DNA from: JAAYAO01 sp051133435
GTDB lineage: Bacteria > Actinomycetota > Actinomycetes > Propionibacteriales > Propionibacteriaceae
Length of the DNA: 64,000 nucleotides
NCBI RefSeq assembly: GCF_051133435.1
Contig: NZ_JBPGNY010000005.1
Span: 248,001 to 312,000 of the forward strand
Direction: 5' to 3'
This document shows, in pieces, positions 46,844 through 57,709 of this stretch (positions are counted from its first letter, which is position 1; every line of letters begins with the position of its first letter). Under the pieces are notes generated by a model. It was given only the letters and a program-made list of their open reading frames with translations, was not told the origin of the DNA and searched no databases. A program made the translations under genes and the position numbers.

Positions 46844-47650
46844 TCACCGACGATTTAGTGCCTGTTGCCCGGCGGCCAACAGCACCTCGGCCGGAACGTC
46901 CAAACCGGTCATCCCACGCACTTGACGCACCGCCTGCCCGACCAGCAGGTCGAGTCCACCCAACACCTGGCGGCCGACCGCCTCCGCAACCTCGACCAAG
47001 CGGGTCGGCCAGGGCTCGTACAGCACCTCGAACACCACCCGGGCCCGGTCGGCCACCGCTTCGGCGAAGTCGTCGGCGGCACCGGCGGTCACGGTGGAGA
47101 CGCACACATCGGCCTCGACCAACGCGGCCGGATCCCAGGCCAGGGGTTGCAGGGTCACCTCGAGGGCCTCGGCGATCCGGGACAGTTCGGCGATCCGCTC
47201 CGGGGTGCGGACGCTGACCGCGACCTGCCGGGCTCCCAGGGCGGCCAGGCCGACCAGGGACGAGCGTGCGGTCGCGCCGCCACCCAGAATCAGCGCACTG
47301 TCGATGCGCTCCACACCATTGCGGCTGAGCGCGTCGGTGAGGCCGAAGGCGTCGGTGTTGGTGACCAGCCTGCACCCGCTCTCGAAGACCATCGTGTTGC
47401 CCGCCCCGATCAGCCGGGCCACCTCGGAGATTTCGTCTCCGACGGTGAGGGCCTCGACCTTCAACGGCATGGTCAGACTCAACCCGCGCCAGGTGTGGTC
47501 CAGGCCGGCCACGAACTCGGCCAGGTCACCTTCGGCAACCTCGATCGCCTCGTACTCCCAGTGCAGACCGAGGTGGGCGTAGGCGGCCCGGTGCAGCACC
47601 GGGGACAGCGAGTGGCTGATCGGGCTGCCCAGTACCGCGCAGCGCCGCAT
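46844..47650 (-). CDS. aroE: Shikimate dehydrogenase
   Basis: This 268-residue enzyme reduces 3-dehydroshikimate with NADPH. The substrate site shows SHSLSPVLHRAAY near the N-terminus, the catalytic Lys in LTMPLKVEAL, GAGNTMV and TNTDAFGL. The nucleotide loop reads GGGATARS where GAGGAAR is usual, a mild variant. The ATG at 47650 shares 1 nt with the mltG stop. Confidence 0.9.
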   Translation of the reverse strand: MRRCAVLGSPISHSLSPVLHRAAYAHLGLHWEYEAIEVAEGDLAEFVAGLDHTWRGLSLTMPLKVEALTVGDEISEVARLIGAGNTMVFESGCRLVTNTDAFGLTDALSRNGVERIDSALILGGGATARSSLVGLAALGARQVAVSVRTPERIAELSRIAEALEVTLQPLAWDPAALVEADVCVSTVTAGAADDFAEAVADRARVVFEVLYEPWPTRLVEVAEAVGRQVLGGLDLLVGQAVRQVRGMTGLDVPAEVLLAAGQQALNRR

Positions 47651-48762
47651 CAGCACCGTCCCTTGTTCGCCTGGCACCAGGCTTGGAACTCGGCCACGTT
47701 CTTCTCGTGCTCCTCCATGGTCTCGGCGAACTTGGTCTCGCCGGTGTCGAGGTTCACGGTGACGAAGTACAGCCAGTCACCCTCGTCGGGCTCGGCGGCG
47801 GCCTTCAGGGCGGCCTCACCGGGGGCGTTGATCGGCCCCGGCGGCAGGCCCTTGTGCACATAGGTGTTGTACGGCGACTTGTTGGCCCGGTCCTGATCGG
47901 TGGTGGTGACCCCGCCGCTCTTGCCGACCGCGTAGTGGACGGTGGAGTCCATCTGCAGCGGCATGCCCTTCTCGAGCCGGTTGTAGATCACCCGCGCCAC
48001 CATCGCGCGGTATTCGGGTTTGTTCACCTCGGCCTCGATGATCGAGGCGATGGTGACCACGTCGTAGCCCTTGATGTTCATGTCCTCGGCGATCGCACCG
48101 AAATCGATGTTCTGCGCGACCGAATCGAACTGGGTGGCCATCTTGGTCAACAGCGGCAGGACGGGGTCGTCGGGGTCGAACTCGTAGGTGTTCGGGAACA
48201 GGAAGCCCTCGGGTTTACCACCGGCCATCTCGGTCAGCTTGTACGAGGCGGGGTCGGCCAGGGCCTTGCGGAAGTCCTCCTCCGAGGCCCCGGTGGCGGC
48301 GGCCAGCACCTCGATCTGGTCATCGAGCCGCAGACCCTCCCGGATGGTCACCTTGGAGTAGGAGCGGTTGGCCGGGTCGAGCAACATCTCGACCGCCACC
48401 GACGCCGGGATCTGTTTTCGCAGCGTGAACTTGCCCGGTTGGATCTTGGTGGATTCGTCATTGGCCGCGGCCGCCGCGGTGAAGGCATCCACCGATCGCA
48501 CCACGTCGGCGTCCTTGAGGATCGCCCCGATCGTGGAGAGGTTCGCACCCTCGGGAATGGTCACGTCGACCGGGTCCCCGCCCGGGCCGGGATAGTCCTC
48601 GGCGCCGGTGGTGAATCCGTCCCACCATCCGGTGACGGTGTTGTAGGCGAAATAGCCACCACCGACCAACACCCCCAACGCCACCAACACGGCCAGGGCG
48701 CTCTTCAGCCCGGCGATGCGTTCGCGTCGCTTGGAATCCTGTTGTGGGTCGAGCATGCTCAC
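47650..48762 (-). CDS. mltG: Endolytic murein transglycosylase MltG
   Basis: This 370-residue inner-membrane enzyme cuts nascent peptidoglycan strands and helps end glycan polymerisation. A short cytoplasmic N-terminus (MSMLDPQQDSKRRERI) precedes one transmembrane helix (around 20-42). A LysM-like region (VTIPEGANLSTIGAILKD) and the YceG catalytic domain follow, with the active-site Glu in IASIIEAEVNKPEY (around 238). The GTG at 48762 overlaps the ruvX stop by 4 nt. Its place between ruvX and aroE matches other actinobacteria. Confidence 0.93.
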   Translation of the reverse strand: MSMLDPQQDSKRRERIAGLKSALAVLVALGVLVGGGYFAYNTVTGWWDGFTTGAEDYPGPGGDPVDVTIPEGANLSTIGAILKDADVVRSVDAFTAAAAANDESTKIQPGKFTLRKQIPASVAVEMLLDPANRSYSKVTIREGLRLDDQIEVLAAATGASEEDFRKALADPASYKLTEMAGGKPEGFLFPNTYEFDPDDPVLPLLTKMATQFDSVAQNIDFGAIAEDMNIKGYDVVTIASIIEAEVNKPEYRAMVARVIYNRLEKGMPLQMDSTVHYAVGKSGGVTTTDQDRANKSPYNTYVHKGLPPGPINAPGEAALKAAAEPDEGDWLYFVTVNLDTGETKFAETMEEHEKNVAEFQAWCQANKGRC

Positions 48763-49253
48763 GTGTGGTACCCCTCATCGTTCAACTCGGACGATGGTAA
48801 CTGCTGACCACCCAGAATTTCGCCCGGCGGCTCGCCGGTGGCCTTCTCCCGTTCCAGGGCACCGTTGAGGATTTCCGCGGCGGCGGCCCGGTCGATCACC
48901 GACCGCTGCCGTTTGGCCGATTTGCCCCCGGCACGCAGTTGGCGCGACGCGGTGACGGTGGTGAGACGTTCGTCGACCAGGCGAACCGGCACGGTGATCC
49001 GTCCGGCCAGTTCGTCGGCCCGGGCCCGGATCTTCTCGGCGGCGATGCCTTCGGTGCCGGCCATGGTGCGCGGCAGGCCGAGGACGACCTCGATCGGTTC
49101 GTACTCGGCCACCAGGGCGGCGAGTTCGTCCAAAGCCGAGTCCCCCGCGGTCACCGTGGCCACCCCGAAGGCCATCAGGCCGTCGCGGTCGCAGGCCGCC
49201 ACGCCGATCCGGGCCTCGCCCCAATCGACCCCGAGTCGCACTCCGGTGCGCAC
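48759..49253 (-). CDS. ruvX: RuvX/YqgF-type pre-16S rRNA nuclease
   Basis: This 164-residue RNase H-fold nuclease (YqgF) matures the 5' end of 16S rRNA; it was first named a putative Holliday-junction resolvase. Visible motifs are LGVDWGEARIGVA (first catalytic Asp), EVVLGLPRTMAGTEG and VRLVDERLTTVTA with the second acidic residue. The GTG at 49253 begins 1 nt after the alaS stop. It overlaps mltG by 4 nt. Confidence 0.9.
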   Translation of the reverse strand: MRTGVRLGVDWGEARIGVAACDRDGLMAFGVATVTAGDSALDELAALVAEYEPIEVVLGLPRTMAGTEGIAAEKIRARADELAGRITVPVRLVDERLTTVTASRQLRAGGKSAKRQRSVIDRAAAAEILNGALEREKATGEPPGEILGGQQLPSSELNDEGYHT

Positions 49254-49254
49254 G

Positions 49255-51918
49255 TCAGGCGCCGGCGGAGGTGATTGCTTCGGCGACCGCGCGCAAAGCC
49301 TCGTCGGCCTTGGACGCGTCCTTGCCGCCACCCTGGGCGATATCGGCCTTGCCGCCACCCTTGCCACCGAGTGCCTGACAGCCCGGGGCGAGGAGTTTGC
49401 CCGCATCCAGGCCACGTTCCCGGGCCGCGGCGGTGGTCGCCACGACCAGGCTCGGCTTGGCATCGGTACCGCCGATCAACGCCACCACCCCGGGCCGGCT
49501 GCCCAGCCGGTCGCGGATGTCATTGACCAGGGTGCGCACATCACCGCCGGCCACCCCGGGCAGGTGCCGGGCGACATAGGACACCCCGGCCACCTCGGTG
49601 GCACCGGAGGCCATCTCGGCCGCCCCGGACAGCAACTGGGCCGCCCGGAGTTCGGCGATCTGCTTCTCGGCCGCCTTCAACTGGGAGGTCAGTTTCGACA
49701 CCCGGTCGGGCAACTGGTCGGGCTGCACCTTCAAGGTGTCGGCCAGGGTCGCGACCAGGGCGCGTTCGGCGGCGAACTGCTTGAACGCATCGGGGCCGAC
49801 CAGGGCCTCGACCCGGCGCACCCCCGAGCCGATGGACGACTCGCTGGTCAGGCTGAGCAGCCCGATCTGGGCCGAATGGGCCACATGGGTGCCGCCGCAC
49901 AGTTCGCGCGACCACTCCCCACCCATTTCGACAACCCGCACCCAGTCGCCGTACTTCTCGCCGAACATCGCCATCGCACCGAGGTTCTTCGCCTCGGTGA
50001 GCGACATTTCCTTGGTGACCACCTCGAGGTCGGCGCCGATCTGTTCGTTGGTGCGGCCCTCGATCTCGTCGCGCATCGCGGTGCTCAGCCCACTGGTGGC
50101 GCTGAAGTCGAAGCGCATGTAGCCGGGTCGGTTGTAGGAGCCGGCCTGGGTGGCCGTCGGGCCGACGACCTCACGCAGGGCGGCGTGCACCAGGTGGGTG
50201 GCCGAGTGCGCCATTGCGGCACCGTGCCGGTAGGTCGGGTCGACCGCGGCGGTCACGCCGGCGTCGAGGTGCAGTTCTCCGGAGCGCACCGTGCCGGTGT
50301 GCACGATCAGGCCGGCCACCGGACGTTGCACGTCGGTGATGTCCACCCGCAGCCCGTGGCCGTCGGTGAGCACGCCCTGGTCGGCGTCCTGCCCACCCGA
50401 TTCGGCGTAGAACGGGGTCTCGGCCAGGACGACCTCGACCTCGTCGCCGACCATCGCGACCGGCACCGCGGTGCCGTCGCGCACGATGCCGACCACCCGG
50501 GTTTCGGCGGTGAGTTCCTGGTAGCCGGTGAACGGGGTCTCGCCGAGTTGGCGCAGTTCGCGGTACACCTCGGTGTCGACCGCGCCGCCCTTCTTGGCCC
50601 GCGCGTCGGCCTTGGCCCGGGCGCGTTGTTCGGCCATCAGCCGGGTGAACGCCTCCCGGTCGACGGCCAGGCCCTGTTCGGCGGCCATCTCCATGGTCAG
50701 GTCGATCGGGAAACCGTGGGTGTCGTGCAGGGTGAACGCTTCCTCACCCGACAGTTCGCTGCGCCCGGCCTGCTTGGCTTTGCCCGCCGCGACGTCGAAC
50801 AGTTGGGTGCCCGAGTTCAGGGTGCGCCGGAAGGCGTCCTCCTCGGCGTAGGCCACTGCCGAAATCCGGTCCCAACCGTCGGAGACTTCGGGCCAGGACC
50901 GGGCCATCAGGTCGCGGCTCAGCGGCAGCAGTTCGGGCAGCACCTCGTCGCCCACCCCGAGCAGGCGCATCGCGCGCACCGAGCGGCGCAGCAAACGGCG
51001 CAGGACGTAGCCGCGGGCCTCGTTGCCGGGGGTCACCCCGTCGGCCATCAGCATCAGCGAGGAGCGGACGTGGTCACCGACCACCCGCAGCCGCACATCG
51101 TCGACGTCGTTGGCGCCGTATTCCTTGCCGGCCAGTTCGGCGGCCCGGGCGATCACCGGGAAGACCTCGTCGGTCTCGTACATGTTGTCGACGCCCTGCA
51201 GCAGGTAGGCGACCCGTTCCAGGCCCATGCCGGTGTCGATGTTCTTGCTCGGCAGTTCGCCGCGCACATCGAAGTCGTCCTTGGCCCGGACGGTGGACAG
51301 TTCCTCCTGCATGAAGACCAGGTTCCAGATCTCCAGGAACCGGTCCTCGTCGACGATCGGGCCGCCGTCGGGGCCGTGGGCCGGGCCGCGGTCGATGTAG
51401 ATCTCCGAGCAGGGGCCACCGGGGCCGGGCACGCCCATGTTCCAGTAGTTGTCCAGCAGCCCGCGGCGCTGGATCCGTTCGGCGGGCAGGCCGACCTCCT
51501 GCCACAGGGCGATCGCCTCGTCGTCGCCGTCGAGGACGGTGACCCAGACTTTGTCGCCGTCGAAGCCGAGGTTGCCGTCGGCGACCGATCCGGTGACGAG
51601 CTCCCAGGCGTAGTGGATCGCGCCTTCCTTGAAGTAGTCACCGAAGGAGAAGTTGCCGTTCATCTGGAAGAACGTGCCGTGTCGGGTGGTCTTGCCGACC
51701 TCTTCGATGTCGAGGGTGCGCACACACTTCTGCACGCTGGCCGCGCGGGCGAAGGGGGCTTCCTCGGCGCCGGTGAAGTACGGCTTGAACGGCACCATGC
51801 CCGCGTTCACGAACAGCAGGGTGGGGTCGTTGTAGACCAGGGATGCCGACGGCACGATCTCGTGTCCGCGCGCAGCGAAGAAGTCGAGAAACCGACGTCG
51901 GATGTCGGCGGTACGCAT
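49255..51918 (-). CDS. alaS: Alanyl-tRNA synthetase
   Basis: This 887-residue synthetase charges tRNA-Ala. The class II catalytic core opens MRTADIRRRFLDFFAARGH. The editing domain has both zinc-site halves, HSATH (around 565) and CGGTHVAH (around 670), so mischarged Ser and Gly can be cleared. The C-terminal oligomerisation/C-Ala domain ends the protein. It lies 41 nt downstream of the small membrane protein gene. No T-box is visible in that short gap. Confidence 0.97.
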   Translation of the reverse strand: MRTADIRRRFLDFFAARGHEIVPSASLVYNDPTLLFVNAGMVPFKPYFTGAEEAPFARAASVQKCVRTLDIEEVGKTTRHGTFFQMNGNFSFGDYFKEGAIHYAWELVTGSVADGNLGFDGDKVWVTVLDGDDEAIALWQEVGLPAERIQRRGLLDNYWNMGVPGPGGPCSEIYIDRGPAHGPDGGPIVDEDRFLEIWNLVFMQEELSTVRAKDDFDVRGELPSKNIDTGMGLERVAYLLQGVDNMYETDEVFPVIARAAELAGKEYGANDVDDVRLRVVGDHVRSSLMLMADGVTPGNEARGYVLRRLLRRSVRAMRLLGVGDEVLPELLPLSRDLMARSWPEVSDGWDRISAVAYAEEDAFRRTLNSGTQLFDVAAGKAKQAGRSELSGEEAFTLHDTHGFPIDLTMEMAAEQGLAVDREAFTRLMAEQRARAKADARAKKGGAVDTEVYRELRQLGETPFTGYQELTAETRVVGIVRDGTAVPVAMVGDEVEVVLAETPFYAESGGQDADQGVLTDGHGLRVDITDVQRPVAGLIVHTGTVRSGELHLDAGVTAAVDPTYRHGAAMAHSATHLVHAALREVVGPTATQAGSYNRPGYMRFDFSATSGLSTAMRDEIEGRTNEQIGADLEVVTKEMSLTEAKNLGAMAMFGEKYGDWVRVVEMGGEWSRELCGGTHVAHSAQIGLLSLTSESSIGSGVRRVEALVGPDAFKQFAAERALVATLADTLKVQPDQLPDRVSKLTSQLKAAEKQIAELRAAQLLSGAAEMASGATEVAGVSYVARHLPGVAGGDVRTLVNDIRDRLGSRPGVVALIGGTDAKPSLVVATTAAARERGLDAGKLLAPGCQALGGKGGGKADIAQGGGKDASKADEALRAVAEAITSAGA

Positions 51919-51959
51919 GAAGAGTCCTTGCTTGTTGAGGTTCGGGACGGGGGTCCCGG

Positions 51960-52211
51960 TCAGGGTTGGGTGACCTGCCCGTCCTCGGTCAGGCCGAGGG
52001 CGTCGCGCAGTTCGGTCTCCCGTTCGGTGGAGGCTTCCCGGGCGGTGTCGATGAACTCCGAGATTCGGGCCCCCATCGACTGTCGGGTGCGGTCGAGTTT
52101 CTCGGCCATCGCCGCCGGGGTGGTGCGCCGCTTCAGGTCACGCCACTTGTAGACCAGAAACGCGACGACAGCTCCGCCGATCAACAGCCACAGCAGGTTG
52201 CGGAACATCAC
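51960..52211 (-). CDS. Small membrane protein (DUF6167-like)
   Basis: This 83-residue protein has one N-terminal transmembrane helix (LLWLLIGGAVVAFLVYKW, 6-23), followed by a basic patch and an amphipathic, probably coiled-coil tail. It resembles the actinobacterial DUF6167 proteins encoded between DUF948 and alaS. It overlaps the DUF948 gene by 4 nt. Function is unknown; co-conservation with alaS and mltG hints at an envelope role but is only positional evidence. Confidence 0.6.
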   Translation of the reverse strand: MMFRNLLWLLIGGAVVAFLVYKWRDLKRRTTPAAMAEKLDRTRQSMGARISEFIDTAREASTERETELRDALGLTEDGQVTQP

Positions 52212-52585
52212 TTGCCCTTCTTGTCGCCGCGCAGCGCCTTGCGCACGCCGTAGGAGAAGGCAGCGGTCTTGACCAGGGGGCCACCGAGGGTGGCGGCGAA
52301 CAGGCTGGTCAGGCTGGCGGCATTCTCCGACACGGCCGCGGCATTGCGGCTGACCGTGCTGGCGTCGGTGGTGATCACGCCGAGCTTCTCGATCTCACTG
52401 TTGGTCGCCTGCACCGTGCCGCGTAACTCGGTCAGAATCGGGACGGAGTTGTGGCCGAGATCACGCACCGCGAGGCGCACTTCCTCCAGCACCCGGCCGA
52501 GCTTCAGCAACGGCACAGCGCAAAAGACCACGAAGGCAACGGCGGCGATGGCGGCAATCAGGCCGGCGATCTCACCAACGGTCAT
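52208..52585 (-). CDS. DUF948 family membrane protein
   Basis: This 125-residue protein has one N-terminal transmembrane helix (around 5-28) and then a long helical region (VLEEVRLAVRDLGHNSVPILTELRG). That region resembles the chemotaxis-receptor-like coiled coil of DUF948 proteins. The ATG at 52585 was chosen because the helix starts there; the longer frame runs into rarA. It overlaps the next small membrane gene, so the pair is probably co-translated and may form a complex. Confidence 0.75.
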   Translation of the reverse strand: MTVGEIAGLIAAIAAVAFVVFCAVPLLKLGRVLEEVRLAVRDLGHNSVPILTELRGTVQATNSEIEKLGVITTDASTVSRNAAAVSENAASLTSLFAATLGGPLVKTAAFSYGVRKALRGDKKGK

Positions 52586-52631
52586 GTGTCTGGCTCCTCC
52601 ATGTCGGATTGTCTGGGGCAACACTAGTCGA

Positions 52632-54023
52632 CTACGACGAGTCTTGTTGCCGCCCGAGCAACTCCTCGATCGCGGCGAGGCGTTCGGCCACCTGGGCCTC
52701 GTTGCCGTGGCCGGTCGGATGGTAGTAGCGGGCGTCGACGAGTTCGTCGGGCAGGTATTGCTGACGGGCGACCCCGTGCGGTTCGTCGTGGGCGTAGCGG
52801 TAGCCGGCCCCGTGACCGAGTCCGGCGGCGCCGGGGTAATGGGCATCGCGCAGATGTGGCGGTACCTGGCCGATTCTGCCGGCCCGGACGTCGGCCAGGG
52901 CCGCGTCGATGGCGGTGTAGACGGCGTTCGACTTCGGGGCGGTGGCACAGGCCACCACCGCTTGGGCCAGGTTGATTCGGGCCTCGGGCATGCCGATCAG
53001 TTGCACCGCCTGGGCGGCGGCGACACAGGTTTGCAGCACCGAGGGGGCGGCCATCCCGACGTCCTCACTGGCCAGGATCACCAGTCGTCGGGCGATGAAC
53101 CGGGGGTCCTCCCCGGCCTCGATCATTCGGGCCAGGTAGTGCAAGGAGGCGTGTACATCGGAGCCGCGCATCGATTTGATGAAGGCGCTGATCACGTCGT
53201 AGTGCTGATCGCCGTCCTTGTCGTAGCGCACCGCGGCGCGGTCGACGGCCCGCTCGATGGCATCGGTGTCGATCTCGGTGCGGTCGACCGCTTCGGCACC
53301 GGCGGCGGCCTCTTCCAGGAAGGTCAGCGCGCGGCGGGCGTCTCCCCCGGCGAAGCGCAACAGCACGGCGCGGGCTTCCTCGGCGAGGGTGAACTGTTCC
53401 CCCTGTGCGGTGCGCAGGCCCCGTTCGTCGCTGAGGGCCCGGTCGAGCAGCCCGCTCAGGTCGTCGTCGGTGAGTGGTTGCAGGGTCAGCAGCAGCGAGC
53501 GGCTGAGCAGCGGCGCGATCACCGAGAAGGACGGGTTCTCGGTGGTGGCCGCGATCAGGGTGACGAGACGGTTCTCGACCGCCGGCAACAACACGTCCTG
53601 TTGGGCTTTGGAGAACCGGTGCACCTCGTCGACGAAGAGCACCGTGGAGGTGCCGCGGGCCAGTTCGTACTTCGCGGTTTCGATCTCGGCGCGCACGTCC
53701 TTGACCCCGGCGGTGACCGCGGAGATCTCCACGAAGCGGCGTCCGGTGGCTCGGGAGACCACCGAGGCGATGGTGGTTTTACCGACCCCGGGTGGCCCCC
53801 ACAGGAACACCGACATCGGTTGGCCGTCGGCCAGTCTGCGCAGCGGCGAGCCGGGGGTGAGCAGGTGTTGCTGGCCGACGATCTCGTCGAGGGTGCGTGG
53901 GCGCAGCCGGACGGCCAGGGGCGCGTCGGCATGTTCGGCATCGCCCAGGCTGCCGGTGCGCGAGGCGTTACCGGCCGCGCCACCGGGCTTGTTCACCGGG
54001 TTGCCGAAGAGATCCTGATCCAT
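52632..54023 (-). CDS. rarA: Replication-associated recombination protein RarA (MgsA)
   Basis: This 463-residue AAA+ ATPase acts at stalled replication forks. Walker A is GPPGVGKTTI (around 79-88) and Walker B is VLFVDEVHRF. Sensor 1 lies in IAATTENPSF, and the C-terminal MgsA oligomerisation domain contains DVHASLHYLARMIEAGEDP. The ATG at 54023 was preferred to an upstream start at 54071 that overlaps the aspS terminator. Confidence 0.95.
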   Translation of the reverse strand: MDQDLFGNPVNKPGGAAGNASRTGSLGDAEHADAPLAVRLRPRTLDEIVGQQHLLTPGSPLRRLADGQPMSVFLWGPPGVGKTTIASVVSRATGRRFVEISAVTAGVKDVRAEIETAKYELARGTSTVLFVDEVHRFSKAQQDVLLPAVENRLVTLIAATTENPSFSVIAPLLSRSLLLTLQPLTDDDLSGLLDRALSDERGLRTAQGEQFTLAEEARAVLLRFAGGDARRALTFLEEAAAGAEAVDRTEIDTDAIERAVDRAAVRYDKDGDQHYDVISAFIKSMRGSDVHASLHYLARMIEAGEDPRFIARRLVILASEDVGMAAPSVLQTCVAAAQAVQLIGMPEARINLAQAVVACATAPKSNAVYTAIDAALADVRAGRIGQVPPHLRDAHYPGAAGLGHGAGYRYAHDEPHGVARQQYLPDELVDARYYHPTGHGNEAQVAERLAAIEELLGRQQDSS

Positions 54024-54056
54024 GTCACCGCCACCATATCGCCGGGCAACGACAAA

Positions 54057-54083
54057 CCGGCCGGGCCGCAAAGGCCCGACCGG
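54057..54083 (-). terminator. Rho-independent terminator after aspS
   Basis: On the minus strand CCGGTCGGGCC pairs with GGCCCGGCCGG (one G-U wobble) around a TTTGC loop, followed by TTTGTCGTT. It lies 24 nt after the aspS stop and separates aspS from rarA. Confidence 0.75.
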
Positions 54084-54107
54084 TCGGTACGTCGTGTGGT
54101 CAGTTGC

Positions 54108-55937
<1,830 letters not shown>

Positions 55938-56013
55938 GTTATTCCTTCCAAAGTCGAACGGGCCCTGATGGGCACCGTCCAACCTTGCCACAACCGGTCT
56001 GTTTCGCGCCGAT

Positions 56014-57627
56014 TCAGTGCACGCGGATCGGGGCGTCCATCCAGGCCAGCACCCGTTCGCCACCGAAGGGCCACAGCCGGGCGAGCAGACCGGACTCGAC
56101 CGAACGACCGACCTCGGTCGTGGGCAGCAGGCTGCGCTTCGGGGTCGGCACCCAGGTCGGCGCGTCCTCGTCCAGACCGGCCATCCGGCGGGCCTCGGCG
56201 ATCGCCGAATCGAGGTCGCCGTAGTCGTCGATCAGGTCGATTTCGCGGGCATCGCGGCCGCTCCAGATCCGACCGCGGCCGATCTCGTCCACCCGTTCGA
56301 CCGGCAGCCCGCGGCCCTCGGCGACCACCCCGGTGAACTGTCGGTAGACCTCCTCCATCATGTCCTCGACCCAGGCCCGCTGTTCGTCGGTGTACTTGCG
56401 GGCGGTGGAGCTCATCAGGGCCTGCTCGCGGCCGACCGCCTCGGGGGTGAAGCCGTGGCGTTGGTGGAACTCCGCCAACACCGGCTTACCGCTGACCACA
56501 CCGATGCTGCCGGTGAGGGTGAAGGGGCTGGCGAGCACTTTGTCGGCCTTGGCCAGTACGTAGTAGCCGCCGCTGCCGGCGACCTCGCCCATCACTGCAA
56601 CCACCGGCTTGGTGGACGTTTCGATCTCTCGGCAGATCAGGTCGGAGGCCAGGGCGGAGCCGCCGCCGGAGTCGACATACAGCACGATCGCGCTGGTGCG
56701 TTCATCGGCCTTGGCCCGCCGCAGGGCCTCGATCACCACACCCGACCAGGCCATCGGCCCGGGGCCGAAGGGCGGTGGCAGGGGCACCGATTGCGGACGG
56801 CCGGAAACGATGGCACCGACCACGGGCACCACCGCGACCCGTTGTCCGGCCCGCTTGCCGCGCTGCTCGAGGCGATCCAGCAACACCTCCACCCCGGACG
56901 CGGGGCTGTCGGCCAGGTCGGTGACCAGTTCGTCCTCGTAGGCGACCCGATGCACCACTCCGGCCCGCTGGGCTTCGGCGGCCGTGCCGATTCCGGCGGT
57001 CAGCCAGCCCGCCACGGTTTCGCGGGGCAACTCGCGCGCTCGAGCGATCTGATCGACCCATTCGGCCTCGGCCGAGTCGAGGTAGGCGGTGAGCTGTTCC
57101 CGGTTGTGTTCGTCCATCTGGTCGTCGGAGAACCGGGTCAAGGCCGACTTGTATTCGCGGATCCGCAGGTTCTCGAACTCCACCCCGTGGGTGCGCAGGA
57201 ACTTGCCCAGGAAGAGTTGTTCGGCCCCGAAACCGAACAGCAGTACCTCGGCCGAACGCGGCGCAACGACCTCGGTCGCACCGGCGGTGGCCAGCACCGA
57301 CACCATGCTGACCGACTGCAGGTGGGCCACCACCCGCTTGTGTTCGGCGAGTTCGGCCAGCAGGCGGCTGATCGCCTGGGCTCCGGCCAGCCCACAGGTC
57401 AGGCCGCTGACCCGCACCAACACAGTGCGTACCTGTTCGTTGTCCTGCAGGCGGCGCACCCGGGCGGCGAGGGATTCCAGCGATTCGACGCGCTGCAGCA
57501 GAGCTTTCAGTGGGTGTGTCGGTCCCATCGCCTGGTAGGGGCCGGCCAACTCCAGCACCACGGCGTCATGGTCATGATCGGGTCGGCGGGAGATCTTGGA
57601 CAGGGCGGCGGCGAAAGGATTCGACAT
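56014..57627 (-). CDS. sppA: Signal peptide peptidase SppA (S49, 67K type)
   Basis: This 537-residue protein has the duplicated S49 fold. The N-terminal half supplies the catalytic Lys (REYKSALTRFSDDQ, around 155) and the C-terminal half the Ser (YVDSGGGSALASD, around 328). This is the two-domain layout of E. coli SppA, although no obvious N-terminal transmembrane anchor is visible, so membrane attachment may be peripheral. It degrades leftover signal peptides. Its stop is 76 nt from the aspS start on the same strand. Confidence 0.9.
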   Translation of the reverse strand: MSNPFAAALSKISRRPDHDHDAVVLELAGPYQAMGPTHPLKALLQRVESLESLAARVRRLQDNEQVRTVLVRVSGLTCGLAGAQAISRLLAELAEHKRVVAHLQSVSMVSVLATAGATEVVAPRSAEVLLFGFGAEQLFLGKFLRTHGVEFENLRIREYKSALTRFSDDQMDEHNREQLTAYLDSAEAEWVDQIARARELPRETVAGWLTAGIGTAAEAQRAGVVHRVAYEDELVTDLADSPASGVEVLLDRLEQRGKRAGQRVAVVPVVGAIVSGRPQSVPLPPPFGPGPMAWSGVVIEALRRAKADERTSAIVLYVDSGGGSALASDLICREIETSTKPVVAVMGEVAGSGGYYVLAKADKVLASPFTLTGSIGVVSGKPVLAEFHQRHGFTPEAVGREQALMSSTARKYTDEQRAWVEDMMEEVYRQFTGVVAEGRGLPVERVDEIGRGRIWSGRDAREIDLIDDYGDLDSAIAEARRMAGLDEDAPTWVPTPKRSLLPTTEVGRSVESGLLARLWPFGGERVLAWMDAPIRVH

Positions 57628-57696
57628 GTCGGCCAGTGTAGGTCGGCCGGCACAGCTGCCGGGGTGTCGGCCGGTGCTTCTTGATCCCCGGCGGGA

Positions 57697-57702
57697 TAAC
57701 CT
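57697..57702 (+). promoter_or_regulatory. Candidate -10 for the acidic membrane protein gene
   Basis: TAACCT lies 7 nt before the ATG at 57710, consistent with a leaderless transcript divergent from sppA. No -35 is evident. Confidence 0.35.
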
Positions 57703-57709
57703 GCTTGCT

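Noticed and set aside
51919..51959. A T-box leader before alaS
   Set aside because: The gap is 41 nt and contains no specifier loop or T-box sequence.
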